From: Streptomyces radicis
GTDB taxonomy: Bacteria; Actinomycetota; Actinomycetes; Streptomycetales; Streptomycetaceae
Assembly (NCBI RefSeq): GCF_003626575.1
Contig: NZ_RBDY01000021.1
Span: forward strand, 48,725-112,724
Direction: 5' to 3'
Length of the DNA: 64,000 nucleotides
Shown here in pieces: positions 8,425-16,822 of the stretch. Below the pieces are notes generated by a model that was given only the letters and a program-made list of their open reading frames with translations, was not told the origin of the DNA and did no database searches. The translations under genes were made by a program, and so were the position numbers. How positions within the stretch are numbered: position 1 is the stretch's first letter; each line of letters starts with the position of its first letter.

Positions 8425-9618
8425 TCACGCGGGGGTGCGGGGTGTGGCCGTGGCCGTGTCGGGCCAGTAGGGGTCGCCGAGGCTGAGCATCAGCCGGTTC
8501 GCCCAGGCGAAGAAGGCCGCGGACGCCACCAGGTCGGTCAGCTCCGCGTCGGTCAGCCCCTCGGCGCGCAGCCGGTCCACGTGGGCGGTGGTGGCGGTCA
8601 CCGGGGTGGTGGCGAGGGCCGCGGCGAACGCGACGATCGCGGCCCAGCGGGAGTCCTGGCCCTCGGCCAGCGGGGCGGTGGCCGAGGGGACCCAGTCGGC
8701 GTCCCGCTCCAGGGTGACCCCGAGGAGCCGGTCGACGTCCGCGGGGCGCCGGGACAGCTGGGCGGCCTTCCTGGCGTGCACGGAGGCGCAGTACACGCAG
8801 TCGGTCACCTTGCTGGTCGCCGCGGCGGCCAGCTCGCGCTCGGCGCGGGGCAGGCCCTCGACGGTGGCGAAGATCGCGGCGTCGAGCGCGGTGCGGGCCG
8901 CGAGCACCGCGGGCAGCCGTGCCAGGAGCCGGAAGTACGCGCCGTTGGTCTTGCCACGGAACGACGCCTCCTGCTCGGGGGTGAGCTCGTCCGTCGGCAC
9001 CGGGGGCACCCACGCCGTCCAGGACAGCAGCTCGCGGGTGTACTCCACCGGGCGCGGGCGCCCGTTGGCCGCCGTCGGCGCGGTGCTCTTGCGGCGGCCG
9101 CGGCCCGGCGTGTGCCGCGGCGGCGGGGCCGCGGCGCCAGGGGCGTCGCCCTGGAGCAGCCGCAGGCCCTGGACGGCGCGCGCCTGGAACGCCGTGAACG
9201 CCGCGACCTGGGAGATCGTCACGACGGCGTCGGTCGACCAGCCCGCGTCGGTCAGCCGCGCCAGGTCGTCGCGGGTGGCGAGCGCCGGGGAGACGGTGAC
9301 GAGATCGACGTGGGCCGCCGCCGCGCGCAGCGCGGGGTCGCCCGGCAGGTCGTCCCGCCACAGCGCGGCGTCGCCACCCCGCTCCGCGTGGTGGCGGACG
9401 ATCTCCTCCGCCCCGTGCCAGCGCGCGGCCAGCGCGGCCAGGCCGCGGCGCACCGGGCCGCTCACCGGCGCCCGGCCGCCGAACAGCGCGGCCGCGGCCT
9501 CCTGGGCGCGCCCCGCCACCTGCGGCTTGGCGGCGCGCGCCGCCTCGATCGGCCGGTCCAGCCCGGCCAACCGCCCGATGTCGTCGCCCTCGGGCCCGGT
9601 GTCGGAAGTGCTGCTCAT
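8425..9618 (-). CDS. Two-domain carboxymuconolactone-decarboxylase/AhpD-like protein
   Basis: A 397-residue protein made of two CMD/AhpD-type domains. The N-terminal half (about residues 20-165) has no redox cysteines. The C-terminal half begins at YTRELLSWTAWVPPVPTDEL and carries the AhpD active motif DCVYCASVHARKAAQL (CxxC plus His). The halves resemble two CMD protein families that are usually separate genes (the Avi_7170 and Avi_7169 types, from memory). ATG at 9618 is chosen because GAGGCGGA sits 5 nt upstream; a frame start at 9669 is possible. First gene of the ABC importer operon, 41 nt before the lipoprotein gene. Probably a peroxidase/disulfide reductase, but its substrate is unknown. 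Confidence 0.75.
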   Translation of the reverse strand: MSSTSDTGPEGDDIGRLAGLDRPIEAARAAKPQVAGRAQEAAAALFGGRAPVSGPVRRGLAALAARWHGAEEIVRHHAERGGDAALWRDDLPGDPALRAAAAHVDLVTVSPALATRDDLARLTDAGWSTDAVVTISQVAAFTAFQARAVQGLRLLQGDAPGAAAPPPRHTPGRGRRKSTAPTAANGRPRPVEYTRELLSWTAWVPPVPTDELTPEQEASFRGKTNGAYFRLLARLPAVLAARTALDAAIFATVEGLPRAERELAAAATSKVTDCVYCASVHARKAAQLSRRPADVDRLLGVTLERDADWVPSATAPLAEGQDSRWAAIVAFAAALATTPVTATTAHVDRLRAEGLTDAELTDLVASAAFFAWANRLMLSLGDPYWPDTATATPRTPA

Positions 9619-10001
9619 GGAGTCCGCCTCGTCGTGCTCGGTTCGCGTGGCGGCCGAGGCACGGGGCAAACGCGTCGCCCGGGTCGCGGACCGGGACGAG
9701 ATCTCACACAGAGCACGCTTGCCGCGTCACCGCGGCCGGGTCGTCGTCCCGGGGGCACCCCACCGTGCAGGAGGGTTGCCGGCCAGCGAGCCGGGTCTTG
9801 GCGCTGGCACTCTTGACCTGCCGGTCACGCTAGCCCACGCCGACGCATCATGAAACCCACCGTCCGCCATGTGAGACCACGGGCTCAAGGGCCGCCGAAT
9901 CGCCCCCCGAGCGCCCCAAAGGCCCCTCGCCGACACTCAGGAGGCGATCCCGCCCACATAACGGTCACGGCATTCCATGTTTTGGACAACGGGTGTCCCG
10001 C
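9619..10001. other. Intergenic region, about 380 bp
   Basis: No convincing gene on either strand. It should hold the promoter of the CMD/ABC operon; on the minus strand TTTCAT and TAGCGT around 9830-9855 are a weak -35/-10 candidate. No clear iron-box or DmdR-like palindrome was found by eye. Short open frames here have no ribosome-binding site and no recognisable motif. Confidence 0.4.
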
Positions 10002-10982
10002 TCAGTCGCGGTGGGCCTTCTCCGCGTGCGCCGTTCCTGCGATCGAGGCGGCGGGGGCCAGCGAGACGGCCGCGGGAAGCGCGAGCAGAACGGTGCCGAG
10101 GCCGAGGGCAAGCCCGGGGAGCACGCGGGAGCGGATGCCGCCAGGTGCGCCGTCGATCAGGCGGCGGACGCGTTCGGCGAGGTCGGGGCCGGTCATCGGG
10201 AGCGTTCCCGCGTCCTGGCCAGGGCCGGTGACGGCTCCCAGGTCCAGGAGGGCGCTGGCCAGGTTCGTGCGGCCGTGCCGCCGGGCCGCCCGGTCGTCGG
10301 CGATCATCTCCGTGAGCCGTCGCACCTGCGGGGCGTAGTCGCGCAGCAGGCCGGTCCAGCCGACGGCGGCGGTGACGGTGTCGGCCACGAGGATCGCGTG
10401 GTGGTGGCGCAGTCGCAGATGCGCCAGCTCGTGCTCGACGGTCGCGGCCAACTGCCGCGGGGTGAGCAGGCGCAGGGCTCCCGTGGTGAGAACGACGCGC
10501 GCCCGGCCGCCCGAGCCGGGGACGCAGAAGGCGGCCGGGGTCGCGTGGTCGAGCACCCGCAGCCCTCGCACCCTGCTGGGTGTCGACTCGGCCAACGAGT
10601 CGACGACCAGCCGGTGTTCGGCCCGCTGCCGACGGGCCAGGACGAAGCGGTACGCCCCGATGCCGAAGAGGGCGCCGACGCCGACGAGGAGGAGCAGCAG
10701 GGCCGCGTCGGTGATGCCCGCCAGGGGCGAAGAGCCCGCGTAGGCGGCGTGCACCTTCTTCTCGTGGGCGTGGAAGAGCCGGGCGACCGCGTGTTCCCAC
10801 AGGTCGTGGGCCGCGAGCAGCAGCACGGCGGTCAGGGAGGCGAAGAAGCCAAGGACGCAGGCGTGCCACACCCGCAGGGCCGTCTCGGGGAAGCGCGCGA
10901 CCCAGGCGGCTCCCGCCAGGAGGCGGGCGGCGGGCCCGCCGAGGGCGAGGGCGTGGACGAGCAACGCGAGGATGACGAGCAC
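10002..10982 (-). CDS. M56-family (BlaR1-like) membrane metallopeptidase
   Basis: A 326-residue protein with hydrophobic segments at about residues 1-15, 40-60, 92-115 and near the C-terminus, and a cytoplasmic zinc-protease motif HELAH (184-188) in LAATVEHELAHLRLRHH. Downstream DD-A residues (MIADDRAARRHGR) supply the third ligand region of gluzincin-type M56 enzymes. There is no C-terminal penicillin-binding sensor domain, as in the short actinobacterial forms. These genes usually follow a BlaI/MecI-type repressor gene, but none is next to this one. It diverges from a GNAT gene across a region with a BlaI-like dyad. Probably an antibiotic- or wall-stress signalling protease. Confidence 0.85.
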   Translation of the reverse strand: MLVILALLVHALALGGPAARLLAGAAWVARFPETALRVWHACVLGFFASLTAVLLLAAHDLWEHAVARLFHAHEKKVHAAYAGSSPLAGITDAALLLLLVGVGALFGIGAYRFVLARRQRAEHRLVVDSLAESTPSRVRGLRVLDHATPAAFCVPGSGGRARVVLTTGALRLLTPRQLAATVEHELAHLRLRHHHAILVADTVTAAVGWTGLLRDYAPQVRRLTEMIADDRAARRHGRTNLASALLDLGAVTGPGQDAGTLPMTGPDLAERVRRLIDGAPGGIRSRVLPGLALGLGTVLLALPAAVSLAPAASIAGTAHAEKAHRD

Positions 10983-11122
10983 GTCAGCCCCCTTCGCGGG
11001 TATCGGGGTCCCGACGGAGGCGTCCCGCTCACCTTCGCCCTTGTGCGCTGTCCGGCGACCGGGGGGACCGGGGGTCAGCCTGCCATCCGGTCGCGGTTCC
11101 CGCCGAACGGGGGTCCGACAGA

Positions 11123-11149
11123 CCCTCCATAATCTCCTACGGAGGGTAG
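11123..11149. promoter_or_regulatory. BlaI/MecI-like dyad between divergent genes
   Basis: CTAC (11137-11140) and GTAG (11146-11149) form an inverted pair with 5 bp between them, resembling the TACTAC...GTAGTA operators of BlaI/MecI repressors. CCCTCC (11123-11128) and GGAGGG (11141-11146) make an overlapping second inverted pair. The site lies 140 bp upstream of the M56 gene and 13 bp upstream of the GNAT start. Confidence 0.35.
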
Positions 11150-11161
11150 TACTTTGCAGGT

Positions 11162-11950
11162 GTGGATGCCGACCCCCGCGCCTCCGCGCGATCCGACCAT
11201 GCCCTCGTCAGGGGCCAGCCGCCCGCGGGCCCCCTCGTGCCCGCGACGCGACACCCGGACGAGCGGCGAACGTTCTCCCTGCGCCCGATGGCGTCGGCCG
11301 ACCTGCCGTTCGTGGTGGAGGAACACCTCGGGCACTTCCCTCATGGGTTCTTCGCCCGCCTCGGCGCGGGCTTTCTGACCTCCTACACCCGCACCTATCT
11401 CACCGGCCCCGAAGCCCGCGCCTATGTCGTCGAGGCCGCGGGACGCCCGGTGGGCTTCCTGGTCGGGGTCCTCGACCCGCCCGCCCACCGGCGCCATGTG
11501 CTGCGCTCCCACGGCCCGCGCCTCGCGGCGCGCGCCCTGGTGAGCCTGGCCGTCCGGCCCCGCCTGGCCCGGCACTTCCTGCGCACCCGCCTGCTGCGCT
11601 ATCTCCGCGGGCTGCTCCCCCGCCGCGCGGCGCCCGGAGCGGCGCCCGCGGCGAACCCCGGGGTCACCGCCGTGCTCTCCCATGTGGTGGTCACCCGCTC
11701 GGCGCGTTCGCTGGGCATCGGGGAGACCCTGATCGGGCGCTTCGTCGCCGACGCGGCCGTCGCCGGATGCGCCCGCGTCAGCCTGGTCACCGCCTCGGGC
11801 CCCGACGGCGCCGGGCCCTACTACGAGCGGCGCGGCTGGCTGCCCCGCGGCGAGACCCGCACGCCCGAGGGGCGACTGCTCGCCACCTATGACGTTCCTC
11901 TCACCTCTCCGCGCTCTTCAGGTCCCCGCTCTTCAGGGCCAGGGCGGTGA
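11162..11950 (+). CDS. GNAT-family N-acetyltransferase
   Basis: A 262-residue acetyltransferase. The fold begins after a 40-residue leader at FSLRPMASADLPFVVEEHLGHFP. The acetyl-CoA-binding region is SHVVVTRSARSLGIGETLIGRFVADA (V-x-x-x-x-R-x-x-G-I-G-like), and PYYERRGWLPRGE is the C-terminal motif B region. A long Arg/Pro insertion separates the first beta strands from motif A. The GTG start at 11162 has a GGAGGG 15 nt upstream, which is rather far. Its stop overlaps the start of the D,D-carboxypeptidase gene (GTGA), so the two are coupled. Substrate unknown; the partner suggests cell-wall or antibiotic modification. Confidence 0.78.
   Translation: MDADPRASARSDHALVRGQPPAGPLVPATRHPDERRTFSLRPMASADLPFVVEEHLGHFPHGFFARLGAGFLTSYTRTYLTGPEARAYVVEAAGRPVGFLVGVLDPPAHRRHVLRSHGPRLAARALVSLAVRPRLARHFLRTRLLRYLRGLLPRRAAPGAAPAANPGVTAVLSHVVVTRSARSLGIGETLIGRFVADAAVAGCARVSLVTASGPDGAGPYYERRGWLPRGETRTPEGRLLATYDVPLTSPRSSGPRSSGPGR
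11912..11940. repeat. Two 15-bp tandem copies at a gene junction
   Basis: CGCTCTTCAGG-TCCC and CGCTCTTCAGG-GCC follow one another at the 3' end of the GNAT gene. They encode a doubled SSGPR/SSGPG tail immediately before the overlapping start of the next gene. Confidence 0.7.
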
Positions 11951-12798
11951 CCGTCCGTCGACCACTCGTGGCCTGGGCGGCGGCCCTGCTCATGGCCGCG
12001 ACGGCGTGCTCGGGCGGCCAGGGCTCCGACGACTCCGACAACTCGGACGACCGCACCGGCAGCCCCTCCGCCGACCCCACGCCGTCCGAGCCGCCCGAGT
12101 CACCCCAGCCGCCCGAGCCGCCCGAGCCGCCGACCGCGGATCCCACCACCCCTGACCCCCAGGGCGCCGATCCCGTCGTCCGGGAGGTTCCCGTCGAGCA
12201 GTGGGAGGAGATGGTCGCGGTCGGCATGTGGCGCGAGGGCTGCCCGGCCACCCGCGAGGACCTGCGCCGGGTCGAGATCAACCACGTCGACTTCGACGGC
12301 GAGATCGCCCGCGGCGTTCTCGTCGTCAACGCGGACGTCGCCGACAGCGCCGTCCGCGTGTTCACCCGCCTCTTCGAAGAGCGCTTCCCCATCCGCCGGA
12401 TGCGGCCCGTCGAGGAGTACGAGGGCGACAACGAGGCCAGCATGGCCGACGACAACACCGCCGCCTACAACTGCCGCCGCCCCGACCAGATCAACGCCCC
12501 CGAGGCCGAGTCCCCGCACGCCAACGGCCGCGCCATCGACATCAACCCACGCGAGAACCCCTGGAGGGACCCGCGTTGCGCGTGCTGGTCACCGGGAGCG
12601 GAGTTCGCCGAACGCGACGAGGGCCGGGGAAAGATCCTCGAAGGCGGCCTCGTCTGGCGGGCCTTCACCGACGAGGGCTGGATCTGGCAGAACATCGACG
12701 TCCCCGACTACATGCACTTCGACACCGGATACCCCTCGGGCCCCTTCGCCCCTGACGCCGCGCGGGAGACCGCGGATCCACGCGTCGACTCCCGGTGA
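11947..12798 (+). CDS. M15-family D-alanyl-D-alanine carboxypeptidase lipoprotein (VanY-like)
   Basis: A 283-residue exported lipoprotein. The signal peptide ends at Cys21 (MAATAC), followed by a Ser/Asp-rich and Pro/Glu-rich linker (about residues 22-75) typical of wall-spanning anchors. The C-terminal catalytic domain has the zinc motif HANGRAIDI (His191, Asp198) and the third ligand His257 in YMHFDTGY, as in peptidase M15_4/VanY-like enzymes. Arg149/Arg150 lie in the usual substrate-carboxylate region. Expected to trim D-Ala from peptidoglycan stem peptides. GTG start inside the GNAT stop (GTGA). With the M56 protease next door this looks like a small cell-wall module. Confidence 0.85.
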   Translation: MTVRRPLVAWAAALLMAATACSGGQGSDDSDNSDDRTGSPSADPTPSEPPESPQPPEPPEPPTADPTTPDPQGADPVVREVPVEQWEEMVAVGMWREGCPATREDLRRVEINHVDFDGEIARGVLVVNADVADSAVRVFTRLFEERFPIRRMRPVEEYEGDNEASMADDNTAAYNCRRPDQINAPEAESPHANGRAIDINPRENPWRDPRCACWSPGAEFAERDEGRGKILEGGLVWRAFTDEGWIWQNIDVPDYMHFDTGYPSGPFAPDAARETADPRVDSR

Positions 12799-12811
12799 CA
12801 CGGCGGCGGCG

Positions 12812-14059
12812 TCACGCGGGCGGCTCCCCATCGTCCGCAGGGGACAGGGCGTCCGCAGGGGACAGGGCCTTGCTCGCGATGGTGAACGCGGCGTTCGCGG
12901 CGGGGACGCCGCAGTAGACGGCCGTCTGGAGCAGCACCTCGGCGATCTCCTCGGGGGTCAGGCCGTTGCGCAGCGCGGCCCGGGTGTGCAGGGCCAGCTC
13001 GTCGTGGTGGCCGCCCGCCACCAGGGCGGTGAGCGTGACGCAGCTGCGGGCGTGGCGGCTGAGCCCTGGGCGGTTCCAGATCTCGCCCCAGGCGTAGCGG
13101 GTGAGGAGGTCCTGGAAGTCCTCGGTGAACGCGGTGGTGCGGGCCTTCGCCCGGTCCACGTGCGCGTCACCGAGGACGGCCCGGCGGATGGCGGTGCCGA
13201 CCGCGCGCCGGGCGGCGTCGTCGGAGGGGTCGGCGGGGGTGACGGTGGAGGGGTCGGGCTCGTCGAAGTGGCCGAGCAGGGCGGCGCGTACGGGCCCCGG
13301 GCGTTCGACGTTGACCAGGTGCGCGGCGCGCGCGACCTCCACCAGGTCGGCGCCGGGGACGGCGTCGGCGATCTCCCTGGCGTGCGCGGGCGGGGTGGCC
13401 GGGTCGTCGCGCCCGGTCAGCACCAGGGTGGGCGCGGTGACGGCGGGCAGGTCGGCGCGCAGGTCACAGGCGGCGAGCGCGGCGCAGCAGGCGGCGTAGG
13501 CGCCGTCGTCGGCGCGCCGCAGGTCGGACAGGAGCGCGGCGCCCAGCGGGGTGTCGGCCGTCCCCGGCGCGAACCAGACGCCGGTGCGGCCGGGCACCAA
13601 CGCGCCCGTGCCGCGGGCGGTCACCGTGGCGGCGCGTTCGAGCCACGGCTCGGGCGGGCCGAAGTGGGCGGACGAGGACAGCACGGCGAGGCGGGAGACG
13701 CGGGCGGGGTGGCGGGCCGCCAGGTGGAGGCCGATGGCCCCGCCCAGGGAGATCCCGGCGTAGGCGAAACGCTCCCAGCCCCGCGCGTCGGCCAGCCGCA
13801 GCACCAGGGCGGCCAGGTCGTCGACGGAGGCCAGGACGTTCGACGGCAGCAGGGATGCGGGTGAGCCGCCGTGGCCCGGCAGGTCGAAGCGCAGCACGCG
13901 GTGGCGGCGGGCCAGCGCGGCCAGTTGGGGCTCCCAGACGTCCGACGACGTGCCGAGCGAGGGGCCGAGGATCAGCGGGGGCCCGTCGGGTGGGCCCGCC
14001 AGGCGGTGGTGCGGCAGCACGTCGTTCGGCAGCGCATCGTTCGGCGGCATGGCGTTCAT
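12812..14059 (-). CDS. pcaL: Fused 3-oxoadipate enol-lactonase / 4-carboxymuconolactone decarboxylase (PcaL)
   Basis: A 415-residue bifunctional enzyme that decarboxylates gamma-carboxymuconolactone and hydrolyses the resulting enol-lactone to 3-oxoadipate. N-terminal half: alpha/beta hydrolase with oxyanion-loop region LGPSLGTSSDVWEPQ, nucleophile elbow GISLGG, acid in TGRDDPATP and a late His in AAHLVNVERP. C-terminal half (from about HVDRAKARTTAFTEDFQDLLTRYAWGEIW): the CMD domain with TLTALVAGGHHDELALH. This fusion is characteristic of Streptomyces and relatives. ATG at 14059 is chosen because it overlaps the pcaB stop (ATGA). The C-terminus ends in a doubled ALSPAD caused by an 18-bp repeat. 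Last gene of the pca operon. Confidence 0.93.
   Translation of the reverse strand: MNAMPPNDALPNDVLPHHRLAGPPDGPPLILGPSLGTSSDVWEPQLAALARRHRVLRFDLPGHGGSPASLLPSNVLASVDDLAALVLRLADARGWERFAYAGISLGGAIGLHLAARHPARVSRLAVLSSSAHFGPPEPWLERAATVTARGTGALVPGRTGVWFAPGTADTPLGAALLSDLRRADDGAYAACCAALAACDLRADLPAVTAPTLVLTGRDDPATPPAHAREIADAVPGADLVEVARAAHLVNVERPGPVRAALLGHFDEPDPSTVTPADPSDDAARRAVGTAIRRAVLGDAHVDRAKARTTAFTEDFQDLLTRYAWGEIWNRPGLSRHARSCVTLTALVAGGHHDELALHTRAALRNGLTPEEIAEVLLQTAVYCGVPAANAAFTIASKALSPADALSPADDGEPPA
12832..12867. repeat. Two 18-bp tandem copies at the 3' end of pcaL
   Basis: CGTCCGCAGGGGACAGGG occurs at 12832-12849 and 12850-12867, giving the doubled ALSPAD near the PcaL C-terminus. Length is a multiple of three, so the frame is kept. 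Confidence 0.8.
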
Positions 14060-15477
14060 GAGGCGCACCGGCCCAGTGCGCGGTCGACGAGGGAGTCGGC
14101 CGAGCCCAGGTGGCCCGAGGGGTCGGTGAGGGCGGCGAGGTCGAGGCGGTGGGCGAGCGAGGGCTCGGCGGCCAGCAGCGCGTCAACGAGGGGGACGCCG
14201 CGCGCGACGGCCTCGCCCGTGGCCTCGTCGAGCAGGCGGCGGGCACGGGGGCGGCCGAGCAGCGGGGTGAGGGCGAGGGCGAGGCGTTCGCTGACGACGA
14301 GCCCGCGGGTGGCGTTCAGGTTCCGCCGCATGCGCGCGGGGTCGACGCGCAGGCCCTCGGCCAGCTCGGCGGCGTCGCGGGCCGCGCCACCGGCGAGCCG
14401 CAGCAGCTCGCGCAACGCCTGCCACTCCGCGTGCCAGGCCCCGGCCGGGCGTTCGTCCTCGGCGGCCAGCGATCCGAGCAGCGTCGCGGCCAGGGCGGGG
14501 GCCCGCCGCGCCGCGGCGGCGATCAGGGTGGCGCGCACGGGATTGCGCTTGTGCGGCATGGCGGATGACCCGCCGCCGCGCCCCTCGGCGACCTCCCCCA
14601 CCTCGGTCCGCGACAGCACCAGCACATCGGCGGCCAGCTTCCCCAGCGCGCCCGTGGTCAGGGCCAGCGCGCACCCGAGCTCGGCGACGGGCGTCCGCAG
14701 CGCGTGCCAGGGCACGGCGGGTTCGTCGAGGCCCGTCTCGCGCGCATAGGCGCGCAGCAGGCGCACCCCCGGGTCGTCCTCGGGCCCCCGCGCTCCCTCG
14801 CCGCCCGGCGCCATGGCCAGGGCCTCCGCCGTGAACGCCGCCAACGTGCCTGCGGCGCCGCCCAGTTGGGCGGGCAGGGGAAGCCCGGCCAGGCGGTCGC
14901 GCGCGGTGGCGACAAGGGTGTGCCACCCCGCGGCCTTCAGGCCGAACGTGGTGGGGACCGCGTGCTGGGTCAGGGTGCGGGCGGGCATCGCGGTGGCGCG
15001 GTGCGCGTCGGCCAGCGCGGCCACGGCATCGGCGGTGCGCGCCAGATCGGCGATGACGGCCCGGCGCGCCCGGCGCGCCACCGCCATGAGCGCGGTGTCC
15101 AGGATGTCCTGGCTCGTCGCGCCGCGGTGCACATGCTCCGCCGCCGCCTCGTCGCGGGCGGCGACCGCGCGGGTCAGCTCATCGACCAGGGGGATCACGG
15201 GGTTGCCGCCCACGCGGGCGCGCAACGCCAGCGCGCGCGGATCGATACGCGCCGCGTCGGCCGCCCGTGAGACCGCCTCGGCCGCCGCGGGCGGGGTGAG
15301 GCCGACCGCCGCGCGGGCCCGGGCGAGCGCCGCCTCGGCGTCCAGCATCGCGCGCACGAACGCGGCGTCACCGGTGGCGGCCTCGGCCTCCGAGCCCGCC
15401 CACCCGGGGGAGAGCAGGCCCACGTCGGGGGCGCGGTCATCGGAAGTCCCGGAAGTCCCGGAAGTCTCGGAAGTCAA
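14056..15477 (-). CDS. pcaB: 3-carboxy-cis,cis-muconate cycloisomerase
   Basis: Fumarase/aspartase-superfamily enzyme (up to 473 residues) converting beta-carboxymuconate to gamma-carboxymuconolactone. The family signature GGSSAMPHKRNPV is present, along with the earlier HRGATSQDILDTALM region. Two starts are possible: TTG at 15477, which adds a TSETSGTSGTSDD leader read from a 9-bp tandem repeat and overlaps pcaG by 41 nt, or GTG at 15423, which begins MGLLSPGWAG and resembles the usual N-terminus of the family. The shorter form may be the real one; the longer is given as the full open frame. Stop overlaps pcaL. Confidence 0.9.
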   Translation of the reverse strand: MTSETSGTSGTSDDRAPDVGLLSPGWAGSEAEAATGDAAFVRAMLDAEAALARARAAVGLTPPAAAEAVSRAADAARIDPRALALRARVGGNPVIPLVDELTRAVAARDEAAAEHVHRGATSQDILDTALMAVARRARRAVIADLARTADAVAALADAHRATAMPARTLTQHAVPTTFGLKAAGWHTLVATARDRLAGLPLPAQLGGAAGTLAAFTAEALAMAPGGEGARGPEDDPGVRLLRAYARETGLDEPAVPWHALRTPVAELGCALALTTGALGKLAADVLVLSRTEVGEVAEGRGGGSSAMPHKRNPVRATLIAAAARRAPALAATLLGSLAAEDERPAGAWHAEWQALRELLRLAGGAARDAAELAEGLRVDPARMRRNLNATRGLVVSERLALALTPLLGRPRARRLLDEATGEAVARGVPLVDALLAAEPSLAHRLDLAALTDPSGHLGSADSLVDRALGRCAS

Positions 15478-16048
15478 GGAAGACCGTCTCCTTCTCGCCC
15501 TGGAGGTGGATGTCGAAGCGGTAGCGCGGGGCGGGGCCGAGCGGCTCGGCCGTCGCCACCAGCGTCGCGCGGCGGGCGGGGTCGAGCGAGGCGAGCAGCG
15601 GATCGGCGGCGAGGGCCGCGGGGTCGTCGGGGAAGTACAGGCGCGTGAACAGGTGGTGCAGCAGGCCGCGCGCGAACACGCACACGCTCACCTGCGGCGC
15701 GCGCCCCGCCCGCGCCCCGGGACGCAGCGTCCTGGCCGACCAGCGCCCCTCGGCGTCCGTGGCGACCCGGCCGAACCCGGTGAACTCCTGCGCGAGATCG
15801 CCGTCGCGGCGGGCCAACGAGCCGGGCGCGCGCGGCGGGCGGCCTTCGGGGCCGTTCTGCCACAGCTCGACGATCGCGTCGGGAACGGGCGCCCCGGCGC
15901 CGTCGTGGACCCGGCCGTGCACGGTGACGGCCCCGGGGTGAGCCGCGGGCGCGAGGTCGCCGCCCCCGGCGAACGGCAGGGCGTGGCCGAAGAACGGGCC
16001 GATCGTCTGCGAGGGCGTCGGGGGCAGCGCCGCGGAGCCGCCCGTCAT
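15437..16048 (-). CDS. pcaG: Protocatechuate 3,4-dioxygenase alpha subunit
   Basis: A 203-residue non-catalytic partner of PcaH in intradiol cleavage of protocatechuate. It has PTPSQTIGPFFGHALPF, the standard N-terminal motif of alpha chains, and the intradiol fold regions VTVHGRVHDGAGAPVPDAIVELWQ and VSVCVFARGLLHHLFTRLYFPDD. ATG at 16048 overlaps the pcaH stop (ATGA). The C-terminus is an unusual run of four Asp-Phe-Arg triplets encoded by a 9-bp tandem repeat, which also forms the start region of pcaB. The tail is not part of the conserved fold. Confidence 0.93.
   Translation of the reverse strand: MTGGSAALPPTPSQTIGPFFGHALPFAGGGDLAPAAHPGAVTVHGRVHDGAGAPVPDAIVELWQNGPEGRPPRAPGSLARRDGDLAQEFTGFGRVATDAEGRWSARTLRPGARAGRAPQVSVCVFARGLLHHLFTRLYFPDDPAALAADPLLASLDPARRATLVATAEPLGPAPRYRFDIHLQGEKETVFLDFRDFRDFRDFR
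15441..15476. repeat. Four 9-bp tandem copies across the pcaG/pcaB overlap
   Basis: CGGAAGTCC-type units at 15441, 15450, 15459 and 15468 (last base varies). On the minus strand they encode (DFR)4 at the PcaG end and TSG-type repeats at the extended PcaB start. Confidence 0.85.
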
Positions 16049-16812
16049 CGGCCCTCCTCCGCCCACGTGGCGCGGGGGCCGTCGAGGACGATGTCCCACC
16101 GGTAGCCGAGCGACCACTCGGGGCGCGAGAGCGCGTGGTCGTAGGTCGCCACGAGGCGCCGCCTGGCGTCGTCGTCGACGACGGACCGCAGGACCGGGTC
16201 GTGCGCCAGGAGCGGGTCGCCGGGGAAGTACATCTGCGTCACCAGGCGCTGGGTGAACGCCGTGCCGAAGACCGAGAAGTGGATGTGCGCGGGGCGCCAG
16301 GCGTTGTCGTGGTTGCGCCAGGGGTAGGCGCCCGGCTGGACGGTGGTGAAGTGGTAGGAGCCGTCGGGGCCCGTCAACGCCCGGCCCGCGCCGGTGAAGT
16401 GCGGGTCGAGCGGCGCGGGGTGCCGGTCGAGGCGGTGGGCGTAGCGGCCCGCGGCGTTGGCCTGCCAGATCTCGACGAGCTGCCCCGCCACCGGGCGGCC
16501 CGCCCGGTCGAGCAGCCTGCCGGTGACGGTGATCCGCGCGCCCTGGGGCTCGCCGCCGTGCTGCCCGGTCAGGTCGGCGTCGAGCGGGGAGACGTCGGTG
16601 TGGCCGAAGACGGGCCCGTGCAGCTCCACCGCCTCCGGGTCGCCCGCCACGGCGACCAGCGGCCTGGTGGGGTGGCGCAGCGCGCTGCTGCGGTAGGGCG
16701 GGTAGTCGCGCGGCGGGTGGTCGACGGCGGGCCCGCCGGAGGCGCGTCCACGCTCGTACGCCGCCCGGTGGGCGGCCATCTCGAGATCGATGTCCCGCTG
16801 GGTGGGTGTCAT
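16045..16812 (-). CDS. pcaH: Protocatechuate 3,4-dioxygenase beta subunit
   Basis: A 255-residue catalytic chain carrying the non-haem Fe(III). The four ligands of the family can be placed: Tyr124 (AGRYAH), Tyr163 (GAYPW), His176 and His178 (PAHIHFSVFG), with the same spacing as in the Pseudomonas enzyme. The N-terminus HPPRDYPPYRSSALRHPTRPL is the usual beta-chain arm. Opens the protocatechuate ring to beta-carboxy-cis,cis-muconate. Lies 10 nt after pcaF and overlaps pcaG. Confidence 0.95.
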   Translation of the reverse strand: MTPTQRDIDLEMAAHRAAYERGRASGGPAVDHPPRDYPPYRSSALRHPTRPLVAVAGDPEAVELHGPVFGHTDVSPLDADLTGQHGGEPQGARITVTGRLLDRAGRPVAGQLVEIWQANAAGRYAHRLDRHPAPLDPHFTGAGRALTGPDGSYHFTTVQPGAYPWRNHDNAWRPAHIHFSVFGTAFTQRLVTQMYFPGDPLLAHDPVLRSVVDDDARRRLVATYDHALSRPEWSLGYRWDIVLDGPRATWAEEGR

Positions 16813-16822
16813 CGGCGCTGTG

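Noticed and set aside
9619..9669. Upstream start for the double-CMD protein
   Set aside because: The extra 17 residues are not domain-like, and the ATG at 9618 has the better ribosome-binding site.
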